Part shown: piece after piece, positions 27,995 to 35,842 of the stretch
Layout of the letters: each line of letters opens with the position of its first letter
Numbering within the stretch: position 1 is the stretch's first letter
Assembly (NCBI RefSeq): GCF_963677305.1
Contig: NZ_OY781925.1
Location: 886,001 to 950,000, forward strand
Direction of reading: 5' to 3'
From: an uncultured Holophaga sp.
Lineage (GTDB): Bacteria; Acidobacteriota; Holophagae; Holophagales; Holophagaceae
Length of the DNA stretch: 64,000 nucleotides
The notes under the pieces: model-generated
Seen by the model: the letters and a program-made list of their open reading frames with translations, nothing else
What the model was told of the DNA's origin: nothing
Database searches by the model: none
Made by a program: the position numbers and the translations under genes

Positions 27995-28840
27995 TCAGGG
28001 GAGCTTGAGGTAGGTGACCGAGGAGGGCTTTTCCTCCTGGGGTTCGGTCATGCGGTAGCTGACCTTCAGGCGGGTTCCCTGGAGATCCTGTGCCGACACG
28101 CCCTCGAGTCCCAGGTGAATCGTCCGGAATGGGGTGTTGTGGTAAATGGGGATGCCGGGTTCCTCCGCGAGGACCTTGCCGGGCTTGAGATGGCCTCCTG
28201 AATCCACCGAGACCTGGAAGACGCCGCGGACGCTCCGTTGTCCCGCCTGGACCATCTTCAGGGACAGGTCGAGGGGAGCTCCCTGCTGGGGTGGCTCCAG
28301 CCGGGCCTCCTGGAGGGTGACCTTGGCGGCCAGGGAGCCTTGGCGGACGATCACGGGGATGGAGATCCCCATGATGGTGGTCACGTCAAGAGAGACACTG
28401 TGCTGAGGGTTGTCATCGGGCAGGGCCGAGGGGGCATGGGTCGGGGGGATGGCCTCCATCAGCAGATGGGAGCGGTATTCACCATCCGGAAGGTTCTCGG
28501 GCTTTCGCACCTGCAGACGGACCGTCTGGATCTCACCGGGTTGCAGGGTTACCTGACGGGGACTGATTCGGATGAGATCGCTTGCCGTGATCTCGCCCGG
28601 TTGTTTGTCGTGGGGCTTGAGCTGTCCGTCAGGCCCCATCTCCATTTCGGTGAAGAGAATCCTGTAGGTGGCAGCCTGCTTGCCCGCGTTGCGGAGCATG
28701 ATTTCAGTGGCCCGGCTCCGGCCCTCCAGAGTGACCCGCACGGGAAGGACGGCCAGATCGCCATTGGCGGTGGATCCACTCTGAGCCTGGGCCGAGAGTG
28801 AAGCCAGCGGGAGGAGAAGCGCAAACAAGAGGCGCCGCAT
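27995..28840 (-). CDS. Periplasmic pilus chaperone
   Basis: Immunoglobulin-like chaperone that caps pilus subunits by donor-strand complementation. The product is 281 aa with a signal peptide (MRRLLFALLLPLASLSAQAQ). Domain 1 has LAVLPVRVTLEGRSRATEIMLRNAGKQ and ISPRQVTLQPGEIQTVRLQVRKP (about residues 90-110), matching the alternating hydrophobic G1 strand pattern. Domain 2 runs from about residue 150. ATG 28840 has GGAGG 7 bases upstream, and that ribosome site lies just after a terminator-like hairpin, so expression should be lower than that of the pilin upstream. Confidence 0.88.
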   Translation of the reverse strand: MRRLLFALLLPLASLSAQAQSGSTANGDLAVLPVRVTLEGRSRATEIMLRNAGKQAATYRILFTEMEMGPDGQLKPHDKQPGEITASDLIRISPRQVTLQPGEIQTVRLQVRKPENLPDGEYRSHLLMEAIPPTHAPSALPDDNPQHSVSLDVTTIMGISIPVIVRQGSLAAKVTLQEARLEPPQQGAPLDLSLKMVQAGQRSVRGVFQVSVDSGGHLKPGKVLAEEPGIPIYHNTPFRTIHLGLEGVSAQDLQGTRLKVSYRMTEPQEEKPSSVTYLKLP

Positions 28841-28860
28841 GGCGAACCTCCAAAAAGAGA

Positions 28861-28895
28861 CCAGAGGTCTCCAGGGGGATCCTGGAGGCCTCTGG
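28861..28895 (-). terminator. Attenuator-type terminator between pilin and chaperone genes
   Basis: CCAGAGGTCTCCAGG and CCTGGAGGCCTCTGG form a 15-bp stem with one mismatch and a 5-base loop. On the minus strand it is followed by TCTCTTTTT, then directly by the chaperone ribosome site GGAGG. It is well placed to end most transcripts after the pilin and let a fraction through to the chaperone and usher. Confidence 0.82.
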
Positions 28896-28912
28896 GTGGG
28901 GCTGCATGGGGT

Positions 28913-29428
28913 TTAGAGGTAGGCGACCGTGACAGAGATGCTGCCGGTCTGGCGTCCCCAAGCGCGATACTCGGCGGGGATGTTGACCGTGGCGCCGACG
29001 TGGAACTTCTCCTTCACGATGCTCTCGTGGTCGTGGTGGCCGTGGTGGCCGCCGCTGTAGTCGTTGGTGAAGGCGGTCGGGTCGAAGGCGAGGCCGCCCG
29101 TGAGGGTGCCGGTGGTCTGGATGCTGACGGGGAAGTCCTTGTCGCGGCGGAGTTCGAACTCGGCGGCAGAGGAACGGCCCCTGCCGGTCATGGCCTGGCA
29201 GTTGGTGTCGTAGCTGATCTGGCTATCGGTGCCCATGATGACCTTGGCAGGGGCATTCTCGTCGTTGATCAGCACGTTGCCGAACTCCATGGCCTGCTTG
29301 GCCCAGACGGCCACGGGGGAAACGACATGGATCTTGACTTCACCCGTCGAGGTGGCAGTGGCGCCATTGCCAGCGGCGAAGAGGCCAGTGGAGGCGACAG
29401 CGAGGGCGAGGGCTGCGAGCTTGCGCAT
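28913..29428 (-). CDS. DUF4402 major pilin subunit with His-rich loop
   Basis: Probable main structural subunit of the pilus, 171 aa with signal peptide (about residues 1-19). One DUF4402 domain spans the mature part: SPVAVWAKQAMEFGNVLI near the start, then PVSIQTTGTLTGGL, FHVGATVNIPAEYR and the final QTGSISVTVAYL strand. An insert at residues 126-135 contains five His residues (128, 129, 131, 132, 134) with flanking Asp/Glu, suggesting metal binding. ATG 29428 has CGGAGT upstream. First gene of the operon and followed by a terminator, consistent with high expression. Confidence 0.85.
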   Translation of the reverse strand: MRKLAALALAVASTGLFAAGNGATATSTGEVKIHVVSPVAVWAKQAMEFGNVLINDENAPAKVIMGTDSQISYDTNCQAMTGRGRSSAAEFELRRDKDFPVSIQTTGTLTGGLAFDPTAFTNDYSGGHHGHHDHESIVKEKFHVGATVNIPAEYRAWGRQTGSISVTVAYL

Positions 29429-29659
29429 GATGGTACTCCGGTTCTAGTGTCCTGGGCTGGGCCTGGGACAATGTTTGGGTTAGGCCCGGATTGGGCCTGG
29501 TGGTTGGGAGCTGCTGGGTGCCCTCCGGCTTCGAGGTCTTCCCGGGATGCCCGGAAGTCGGAAGAGCCATGGTCGGTTTCTGGTCACCTACCCGAGGATG
29601 GCTCGATCAGGGGTGAGACAAGGTTCACATCCCGCCGATGGTGGTTCAATGGTTTTTTA

Positions 29660-29677
29660 GGTAAATATTCTTTTACC
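29660..29677. promoter_or_regulatory. Inverted repeat GGTAAA-N6-TTTACC
   Basis: A perfect 6-6-6 inverted repeat in the pilus/regulator control region, 9 bases from a second perfect palindrome. It is a candidate binding site for the divergently encoded OmpR-type regulator or another dimeric regulator. Confidence 0.45.
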
Positions 29678-29686
29678 GGTGCCGTT

Positions 29687-29702
29687 TTTTTGCATGCAAA
29701 AA
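29687..29702. promoter_or_regulatory. Perfect palindrome TTTTTGCATGCAAAAA
   Basis: A 16-base perfect palindrome next to the GGTAAA repeat. With no loop, it is more likely a protein-binding site than an RNA hairpin. Confidence 0.45.
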
Positions 29703-29738
29703 GGGCTGTTCGGATGTATCGGGTTGTGTGGCAAGGCG

Positions 29739-29767
29739 TTGACACACATATCTGCGCGAGAAATACA
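29739..29767 (+). promoter_or_regulatory. Candidate promoter for the response-regulator gene
   Basis: TTGACA (6 of 6), 17 bases, AATACA (4 of 6), about 135 bases before the start codon. The palindromes lie just upstream of its -35. Confidence 0.5.
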
Positions 29768-29901
29768 AGGCATGCCTGGACGTGGGCGGAGTGGGTGAAA
29801 ATCCGCTCCGGAGGCCTGGATTCCCGGCCTCCCGACATGAGGGAAATGGAGGACGCACGCAGGGATGGGTGCTAAAATCCCTTTCGTCTCGGGTATGACT
29901 C

Positions 29902-30663
29902 ATGCATGTGGTCGCTTCGGCACTTGGTGCCACCAAAGCCAGTTCCCCTTCCGGCGGTCCGCAGCGCGTTGGGGTGTCGGATCCGGGGCGGCCCTCCCTG
30001 CTGGTGATCGAGGATGAGAGGGTGACTCTGGCGCTGCTGCGGCGGGTCCTGAGCCGGGCCGGTTTCATGGTGCTGGAGTCCACCACCGGCGAAAATGGGC
30101 TCTCCCTCTTCCTGGCCCATCGTCCCGCCCTGATCCTCCTGGACATCGGACTGCCCGGAATCGATGGGCTGGAGGTCCTGCGTCGCCTGCGCGAGCAGCA
30201 TGACGGAGTTCCGATCCTGCTGCTGACCTCCATGGACGGCAACCGGGACCGGGTGGTTGGCCTGGATGCGGGTGCCGACGATTACGTGGTCAAGCCCTTC
30301 GATCCCTGCGAGCTGGTGGCCCGGGTCCGGGCCCTCCTGCGCCGTGTCGTCTCCCAGCCCGCCGCCCGGGAGATGATGGTTTCCGGAGATCTGCGCCTGA
30401 GTGTGCTCACCCGCAAGTGCTCCAAGGGGGTGCGGGAGATCGATCTGACGCCCACCGAGGCGGTGCTGCTCTCCGTGCTCATGACCCATCCCGAGGAGGT
30501 GATGAGCCGGGAGAGCCTGATGGAGCACCTCTGGGGCCAGCAGTGCCATGTGACCGGCAAGAGTCTGGATGTCTATGTCCATCGGCTTCGGGAGAAGCTG
30601 ACGGATGAGGGTGGGGAGTCGCCGATCCGCACCGTCAGGGGCGTGGGCTACACCCTCCGCTGA
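29902..30663 (+). CDS. OmpR/PhoB-type response regulator, orphan
   Basis: Two-component DNA-binding regulator, 253 aa. The receiver domain (about residues 32-148) has acidic residues ED at 37-38, the phosphoacceptor Asp81 in LLDIGLPG, Thr109 and Lys131 in VVKPF. The C-terminal winged helix (about 160-253) has DLTPTEAVLLSVLMTHP and the recognition region SLDVYVHRLREKL, ending RTVRGVGYTLR. The first 30 residues are not part of either domain; GTG 29974 is an alternative start. No histidine kinase is adjacent. It is divergent from the pilus operon, so control of that operon is plausible but unproven. Confidence 0.92.
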   Translation: MHVVASALGATKASSPSGGPQRVGVSDPGRPSLLVIEDERVTLALLRRVLSRAGFMVLESTTGENGLSLFLAHRPALILLDIGLPGIDGLEVLRRLREQHDGVPILLLTSMDGNRDRVVGLDAGADDYVVKPFDPCELVARVRALLRRVVSQPAAREMMVSGDLRLSVLTRKCSKGVREIDLTPTEAVLLSVLMTHPEEVMSRESLMEHLWGQQCHVTGKSLDVYVHRLREKLTDEGGESPIRTVRGVGYTLR

Positions 30664-30666
30664 AGC

Positions 30667-31236
30667 CTACTCCTCCCGTCTCGGCAGAAGCAGGGCGCGC
30701 TGGACCCGCTCCAGCCCGCCCTGCAGCCGGACCAGCTTCCAGGCCAGGACCATGGCGTAGCCGAGCCAGACCCAAAGCAGGCGGGGATCGCAGGGGGTGC
30801 GGCGAAGGGGCTCGAAGCCGATGTCCATGCGGATGCCGTACATGAACCACACCACGATGCCGAAGCCGATGAGCAGGTGTCCCCAGCGGATCCAGTAGGG
30901 GCGCAGCCCGTCCTTGATCCGCCAGCGCAGCAGGAGCCAGCGGCTGAAGAGCTCGCTGCCCTGCTCGGCGAAGTGGAGCGCGATCATGCGGTCCACCAGG
31001 GGGGCATAGCGGTGCACCTTGAGTTCGGCCAATTCCTCGTCGGCATTGACGGCTCGCAGGAGGGCGCTGCGGATCTTCCCCGCGCACTCCTCCCAGGGGG
31101 CCTCTTCCCGGTGGAGGGCCAAGTGGAGCCTGACCAGTCCTACCCAGAGCAGCGCCTGGGCCAGGAGCACGCCCCAGAGGGCCATGCCGCGCCAGCCGAA
31201 GGCCTGGGAGACGAGCAGGAAGCGGGTCAGATCCAT
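30667..31236 (-). CDS. Small membrane protein of unknown function
   Basis: The 189-aa product has an N-terminal membrane helix (about residues 18-38), a charged soluble stretch to about 110 (with EELAELKVHRYAPLVDRMIA), and two further helices (about 115-135 and 150-168). I do not recognise the family. ATG 31236 has a GGAG 12 bases upstream, rather far. It follows the SirB1-like gene in the same direction and may be the last gene of the phosphatase operon. It is convergent with the response regulator. Confidence 0.65.
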   Translation of the reverse strand: MDLTRFLLVSQAFGWRGMALWGVLLAQALLWVGLVRLHLALHREEAPWEECAGKIRSALLRAVNADEELAELKVHRYAPLVDRMIALHFAEQGSELFSRWLLLRWRIKDGLRPYWIRWGHLLIGFGIVVWFMYGIRMDIGFEPLRRTPCDPRLLWVWLGYAMVLAWKLVRLQGGLERVQRALLLPRREE

Positions 31237-31260
31237 GGGACCAGTCTACTCCGGGGGAGC

Positions 31261-32055
31261 TCAGGGTTTCTGGAGCTTGCGGATCCAGGCCAGAAGATTG
31301 GGATCCTGATGTCCAGTGAGGCTCTGGGCGATGAGAAGGTCCTCCAGGGCGCCCTGAAGCTCCCCCCGTTTGACCTGGACGAGGGCGCGGTCCCGGTAGG
31401 ACATGGGGTCGCCGGGGTTCAGGAGCACCAGGTGGGTGGCGGCCCAGTACGCGTCATTCCACTGCTGACTGCGGAGGAATCGGACGTGGAGGTTCCGGGC
31501 CAGGCGGGAAAGGATGGCCCGGTGGGAGACGGGAGCCAGCATGGAGCTGTCGAAGGCCACCCGTCCCTCGGTGGCCAACTCCACCAAGCGGGCTGCCTCC
31601 TCCTCGCCCACAGCCCGGCAGCCGTTGAAGGGGTCGAAGTGGAGGGTCCCCACATCCAGGCGGAGTCCGGTGATGAAGTGGCCGGGAAGGGCAACCCCCA
31701 CGGCGTCCAGGCCCAGGCGCCTCGCCACATCGATCCATAGGATGGAGAGGGCGATGGGGAGGCCCTTCCGGGTTTCCATGACCTGGGGGAGGACGGCATT
31801 CTCGGGGCGGTCATAGGTCTCCCGGTCCCCCCTCAGGCCGATATCCGTGGACAGGTAGTGATTCAAGGCGTCGATGGCCTTATGCAGGCTCCAGGGCAGG
31901 GGCATGCGCCCGGCCAAGTCGAAGGCCCAGCCGGCAAGGATCTCCAGGGTGGGGGCGGGATCGGGTTCCGCCAGCATGGGGGCCACGGTCCAGATGGCCC
32001 CCTCTGCCAGTTGGCTGCACTCGGGGTCGGCCTGCAGGTACTCGTGCAGGGACAC
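31261..32055 (-). CDS. SirB1-like transglutaminase/TPR protein
   Basis: The 264-aa product matches the SirB1 (transglutaminase-like plus tetratricopeptide) type. The core is residues 60-150 with HKAIDALNHYLSTDIGLRGD, NAVLPQVMETRKGLPIALSI and VGVALPGHFITG; here the usual transglutaminase Cys is not evident. A TPR-like tail follows (about 200-264). GTG 32055 has GAGG 6 bases upstream and lies 2 bases from the preceding gene. The cellular role of the family is unclear. Confidence 0.82.
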   Translation of the reverse strand: MSLHEYLQADPECSQLAEGAIWTVAPMLAEPDPAPTLEILAGWAFDLAGRMPLPWSLHKAIDALNHYLSTDIGLRGDRETYDRPENAVLPQVMETRKGLPIALSILWIDVARRLGLDAVGVALPGHFITGLRLDVGTLHFDPFNGCRAVGEEEAARLVELATEGRVAFDSSMLAPVSHRAILSRLARNLHVRFLRSQQWNDAYWAATHLVLLNPGDPMSYRDRALVQVKRGELQGALEDLLIAQSLTGHQDPNLLAWIRKLQKP

Positions 32056-32057
32056 GG

Positions 32058-32552
32058 TCAGCCTCGCCTGCGGAGCCAGGCCCGGAGGCCCAAGGTGACC
32101 AGGACGACGACGATGGCGCCGTAAGTCCAGCGGGTCCAGCTGTGCCGGGCCGACTCGAGCTTGGCCTTCTCGTCGGCCAGCCGTGCATTCTCCTCAATGG
32201 AGACCTTCCGCTGGGTCTCCCGGGCTTCCTGTACGGCCTCCCGGGCGGACTTCCGGCTCTCCTCCAGCTCTTTGAGGGCCGGATCCCGCTCCTCGTCGAT
32301 CCGGGTGAAGCGTCGAGCGCGGTGGGAAACGCCCAGCCTGGCAGCCGTGAGGCTGTCCTCCTCTTCACTGCTGCCGTTGTCCAGGTTGTCTGTCAGGTAC
32401 TGGACATCCTCCCGGAGTGCCACCAGTTCATGGTGCTGGCGATTGAGCATGGCTCCGTTCATCCAGGTGAGGGCACTGAGGAGGGCCAGCAGTGCGATCA
32501 CGCAGCCCATGAACCAGGTGGGCAGGCCCTTTCCGCTCTCTCCATTGCTCAC
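32058..32552 (-). CDS. Membrane-anchored coiled-coil protein
   Basis: Unknown function. The 164-aa product has an N-terminal membrane helix (about residues 13-33), a Glu/Arg/Lys-rich segment with strong heptad character (about 85-138), and a C-terminal membrane helix (about 142-158) ending in Arg residues. GTG 32552 overlaps the phosphatase stop (GTGA) with GGGAGG just upstream. Tight coupling to the SpoIIE-type phosphatase suggests a partner or anchor role, inferred from position only. Confidence 0.7.
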   Translation of the reverse strand: MSNGESGKGLPTWFMGCVIALLALLSALTWMNGAMLNRQHHELVALREDVQYLTDNLDNGSSEEEDSLTAARLGVSHRARRFTRIDEERDPALKELEESRKSAREAVQEARETQRKVSIEENARLADEKAKLESARHSWTRWTYGAIVVVLVTLGLRAWLRRRG

Positions 32553-35095
32553 GCGACCTCCCGCCCCAGAATGAACAGTGTACGGTCATCCCGGTTCTGG
32601 GGGGGGCCACCCTGGGCCTCGAAGGCGGCCAAGTCGCTGAAGATCGCCTCACAGGCCGCCCGCGGGGATCCCGTGCCCTTCAGATGCATGACCCGGGCCG
32701 CCAGACGCTCCGGGCCGTAGAGCGCGTTCCCGGCCCCCATGGTCTCCGTGATGCCATCGCTGTAGAGCACGATCCAGTCCCCTGGTTGGAGCCGCCCTTC
32801 CAGGATGCCCCAGTCGGCCTCCCCCGCCGGTCGGAGTCCCAGCCCGCGGCCCTGGGGCATGAGCGGCTCGATCCCGTCCCCCCCCCTCAGGAGGAGCGCG
32901 GCTGGATGGCCGGCCCGGACCAGACGGAAGCCGCCCTGGGCATCCCACTCCAGGACCGTGAGGGTCAGGAAGTCGCTGGGGCCCAGGAGACCCCGGAGGG
33001 TGCTGTCGAGCTCTGGCATGAGCTGCTGCAGGGGCAGGCAGTCCTGGTGTCGGGTGGCGAAGCGGAGGAGGGCGATGGCCTGGCTCATGTACAGGGCCGC
33101 TGGAAGCCCCTTGCCGCTCACATCGCCCACGGCGGCCATCCAGCGCTCCGGCGTGGGCTGCCAGACCTGGAGCAGGTCCCCTCCCGTTTCCAGGGCCGGA
33201 TCCAAGCGGAAGGCGCACTGGAAGCCGGGCATGGGGGGCGGTGTGGCACTGATGAGCTTGGCCTGGATCCCATGGGCGCTCATCATCTCCTGCTCCAGGC
33301 GCCCCTGGTCAAGGAGCCGCTGGTGGGCCAGCGCCATCTCCAGATGCATCCCCGCGGCCACAGCGAGCTCTCCCAGGAGTTCCCGGTCCTCGCGCCCAAA
33401 GCCGAGTTCGGCGTACTTGCCTCCCAGGAGCACGGCCGCTCGGGGTTCCTCACCGGCCATGAGGAGCACCAGAATCTGGGCCCCCAGGTCCTCCAGGCGG
33501 CGCCTGACCCCCGGGGCCTGAGTCTGGAGCCACTCCGCCTCTTCTGTCTCCAGGGGGAGGACCAGCTCCCCTTGCTCCCGGGCCGAGGCCATGAGGGCCT
33601 GGGGCAGAACGAGACGGTCCCGGGTTCCAACGGGTGGGAAGGCCTCCTCCGAGGGCAGCTCTACGCTATCCTCCCTCAAGAGGCCCACGCTCAGGAGCTG
33701 GGGGCGGAAGGCCTCCCTCAGGCCGAGCTCCAGGCTGGCCAGGACCTCCCCCTCGGAGAGGTGGGTCCGGGCTCGGCGGAGGCGGCGCAGGACCAGATCC
33801 CGGGAACGCTGGATGTCCCGACGGAAGGTGCGCCGCAGCGTGAGCAGGGTGGCGCGCAGCAGCCAGCCCACCGGCAGGGCGGCCAGCCCGGCGGCGACGC
33901 CCAGGAGCTCGGGACCGACGCCCCTCACCCGGTCGAAGGTCCATGCCAGGGCACCCAGGTAGGCCACCAGTACCGCACTGGTGACCAGGCAGTAGGACAG
34001 CCACCTCAGGATGGCCCTCCTCACCTCGAAGAGCCCGTGGCGGAAGATGGCGTAGGCGAAGGAGATGGGCAGCAGGGGCAGGGGGGCGAAGAAGACCCAG
34101 GCCTCCCGTTGGAACATCAGGCTCTGGCCAGCCGACCGGAGGCTCAGGCCCGCGAAGAGGAGGAGGTCAAGGGCGAAGGCCGTGCTGAGGATGAGGGCCG
34201 GGAGCAGGGCCCTGCGGTGCGGCTCCTGTACGCGTCGGGATCCTGCCCAGAAAAGACCCAGAGCGGCGGCCAGTGCGATGAGGGTGGCGATGGAGAGGGT
34301 CGGGCCCACGATAGGGGCGTTGAGCCGTCCAGCGATCTGCTGGGTGGCGAACCCTGGGAGCCACCGGGCGCCCAGGAGCAGGATCAGGTTGAGAAGCCCC
34401 AGGAAGAGGAAGGTGCCGTAGAGGCCCGCCAGGAAGCGCCGCTGGCGGCGAAGGGCGAAGGGGTGGGGGAAGCGGAGAGCGAAGTGGATCCAGAGCGCGG
34501 GAAGCACTGCCCTGACCAGGCTGGAGATGGCCTGGAGGGCCACCAGCCAGGTCGCAGGGAAGCTCCCTCGCACCGCCCCGAAATAGGTGGTGGCCAGGAG
34601 GGCGGTGAGGCCCAGATAGTAGAAGTGCCGGGCCACCTTCCGCCGGGGGGAGGAGATGGCCACCAGCAGGCCGATACCCCAGGCCACCAGACCCGCCAGC
34701 AGCACGATGCACTGGGTCCGTCCCAGGGGCTTGGTCAAGCGGATGGGCAGGTAGAGCTCCCGTCCCTCCCGGCGCAGCGTATAGATCACGATACGGTCCG
34801 CCGGGAGGCTGTTGATCTGCATCTGGGCCTGCAGCAGGCTCTCCTGGGTGGGTTGGAGCGAGCGTCCGTTGATGGCCACCAGCTCATCCCCGTCCAGGAT
34901 GCCTGCGTCCTCCGCCACACCGTAGGGGAGGATCTCCTGGATGAGCACCCGTCCCTTCTCCAGGCTCCAGGTGCACTGGTCATCGGCTGGGGCGAAAGCC
35001 CACTGGTGGAGGTAGAAGAAGCCCAGGGACAGGATGAGCCCCAGGACGCTGGTCCAGACGATGCGCCATCGGATGCTCGACAGGGACGGAAGCAA
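32549..35095 (-). CDS. Membrane PP2C-type (SpoIIE) phosphatase with PDZ and GAF domains
   Basis: Predicted membrane signalling phosphatase of 848 aa. There is a membrane helix (about residues 8-26), then a PDZ-like domain (about 40-115, VAEDAGILDGDELVAINGRS). About seven to eight membrane helices (about 120-430) follow, then a GAF-like region (about 480-630). The C-terminal SpoIIE/PP2C domain has GGDLLQVW, AAVGDVSGKGLPAALYMSQA and LYSDGITETM with the metal-binding Asp residues. TTG 35095 is the only sensible start in frame; further upstream the frame is antisense to the SDR gene. These phosphatases usually act on anti-anti-sigma (STAS) proteins; none is encoded here. Confidence 0.85.
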   Translation of the reverse strand: MLPSLSSIRWRIVWTSVLGLILSLGFFYLHQWAFAPADDQCTWSLEKGRVLIQEILPYGVAEDAGILDGDELVAINGRSLQPTQESLLQAQMQINSLPADRIVIYTLRREGRELYLPIRLTKPLGRTQCIVLLAGLVAWGIGLLVAISSPRRKVARHFYYLGLTALLATTYFGAVRGSFPATWLVALQAISSLVRAVLPALWIHFALRFPHPFALRRQRRFLAGLYGTFLFLGLLNLILLLGARWLPGFATQQIAGRLNAPIVGPTLSIATLIALAAALGLFWAGSRRVQEPHRRALLPALILSTAFALDLLLFAGLSLRSAGQSLMFQREAWVFFAPLPLLPISFAYAIFRHGLFEVRRAILRWLSYCLVTSAVLVAYLGALAWTFDRVRGVGPELLGVAAGLAALPVGWLLRATLLTLRRTFRRDIQRSRDLVLRRLRRARTHLSEGEVLASLELGLREAFRPQLLSVGLLREDSVELPSEEAFPPVGTRDRLVLPQALMASAREQGELVLPLETEEAEWLQTQAPGVRRRLEDLGAQILVLLMAGEEPRAAVLLGGKYAELGFGREDRELLGELAVAAGMHLEMALAHQRLLDQGRLEQEMMSAHGIQAKLISATPPPMPGFQCAFRLDPALETGGDLLQVWQPTPERWMAAVGDVSGKGLPAALYMSQAIALLRFATRHQDCLPLQQLMPELDSTLRGLLGPSDFLTLTVLEWDAQGGFRLVRAGHPAALLLRGGDGIEPLMPQGRGLGLRPAGEADWGILEGRLQPGDWIVLYSDGITETMGAGNALYGPERLAARVMHLKGTGSPRAACEAIFSDLAAFEAQGGPPQNRDDRTLFILGREVA

Positions 35096-35122
35096 GGTAG
35101 CCTTTGGGGAGAGGTGCGGACC

Positions 35123-35842
35123 GTGGAGGAACGGAGAGGCTGGTGGATCCTGGTGGGCGGTCGGCGGCGCCTGGGACGCGCCTTCGCGGAGCAGTGGATA
35201 CGGGAGCGGAACCTGGTGCTGACCAGCTCCCGCGCCTGGGAGGATGACGCAGACTGGGTCGAATCGCTTAGGCGGACCGGCGAAGTGAGGACCCTGCGCT
35301 GGCAGGCGGAGGACCCTGGCCTCGTGATCCAGATGATGGCAGATCTGGAGGCCCTGGCGGGGGAGGGGATCTCGCTTGCCAATGCCCTCATCGCCAGCAG
35401 CACCTTCCCCATGGCCCCCCTGGGCTCCTGGACTGCGGAGTCCCTGGAGGCCACCTGGCGGATGAACCTCAGCTTCCCCTTCCTGGTGGCCCAGGCCCTG
35501 GCCCCGCACATGGCCGAGGGGGGATGTCTCCAGTTCCTGCTGGACACGGCCATCCATCGGCCCTGGCTGAAGCGGCTCCCCTATTCTGCCGCCAAGTCGG
35601 GCCTGGCGGCCCTGGTGCCCGGGCTCGCCCAGCTCCTGGCGCCCAGGGTGCGGGTGGTGGGCCATGCCGTGGGGGTGGTCCTGGCCGACGAGGGCTCCGA
35701 TCCCGCCTTCCTGGCCTCCCGCAGTCTGCTCAAGCGCCTGGGTGAACCGGAGGATCTGGACCGGGCCATCCGCTATGCCGCGGAGAGTCCCTATCTCACC
35801 GGGGATATCCTGACCCTGGATGGAGGTCGGCGATGGGCTTGA
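35123..35842 (+). CDS. Short-chain dehydrogenase/reductase
   Basis: NAD(P)-dependent oxidoreductase of 239 aa. The cofactor motif is a variant, VGGRRRLGRAF (about residues 10-20), instead of TGxxxGxG; the catalytic YSAAKSG is near residue 153, and the C-terminal YLTGDILTLDGGRRW is typical of SDRs. The variant GGxxRxG-like start is seen in pteridine-reductase-type SDRs (FolM), which would fit the neighbour queE, but this is only a suggestion. GTG 35123 has GAGAGG 8 bases upstream; GTG 35114 is an alternative. It overlaps queE by 10 bases and is divergent from the phosphatase. Confidence 0.85.
   Translation: MEERRGWWILVGGRRRLGRAFAEQWIRERNLVLTSSRAWEDDADWVESLRRTGEVRTLRWQAEDPGLVIQMMADLEALAGEGISLANALIASSTFPMAPLGSWTAESLEATWRMNLSFPFLVAQALAPHMAEGGCLQFLLDTAIHRPWLKRLPYSAAKSGLAALVPGLAQLLAPRVRVVGHAVGVVLADEGSDPAFLASRSLLKRLGEPEDLDRAIRYAAESPYLTGDILTLDGGRRWA

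Larger units (their letters stand above)
29429..29901. other. 473-base divergent control region between pilus operon and response regulator
   Basis: No gene I can support. It contains two adjacent palindromes (29660-29677 and 29687-29702), an A+T-rich core around 29640-29705 in otherwise G+C-rich DNA, and a candidate promoter for the regulator (29739-29767). I see no clear pilin promoter on the minus strand. Confidence 0.6.

Noticed and set aside
32684..35842. Plus-strand open frame of over 1000 codons across the phosphatase gene
   Set aside because: Only its 3' end is the real SDR. The rest is the G+C-rich antisense shadow of the phosphatase, with His/Gly/Gln-rich low-quality sequence.
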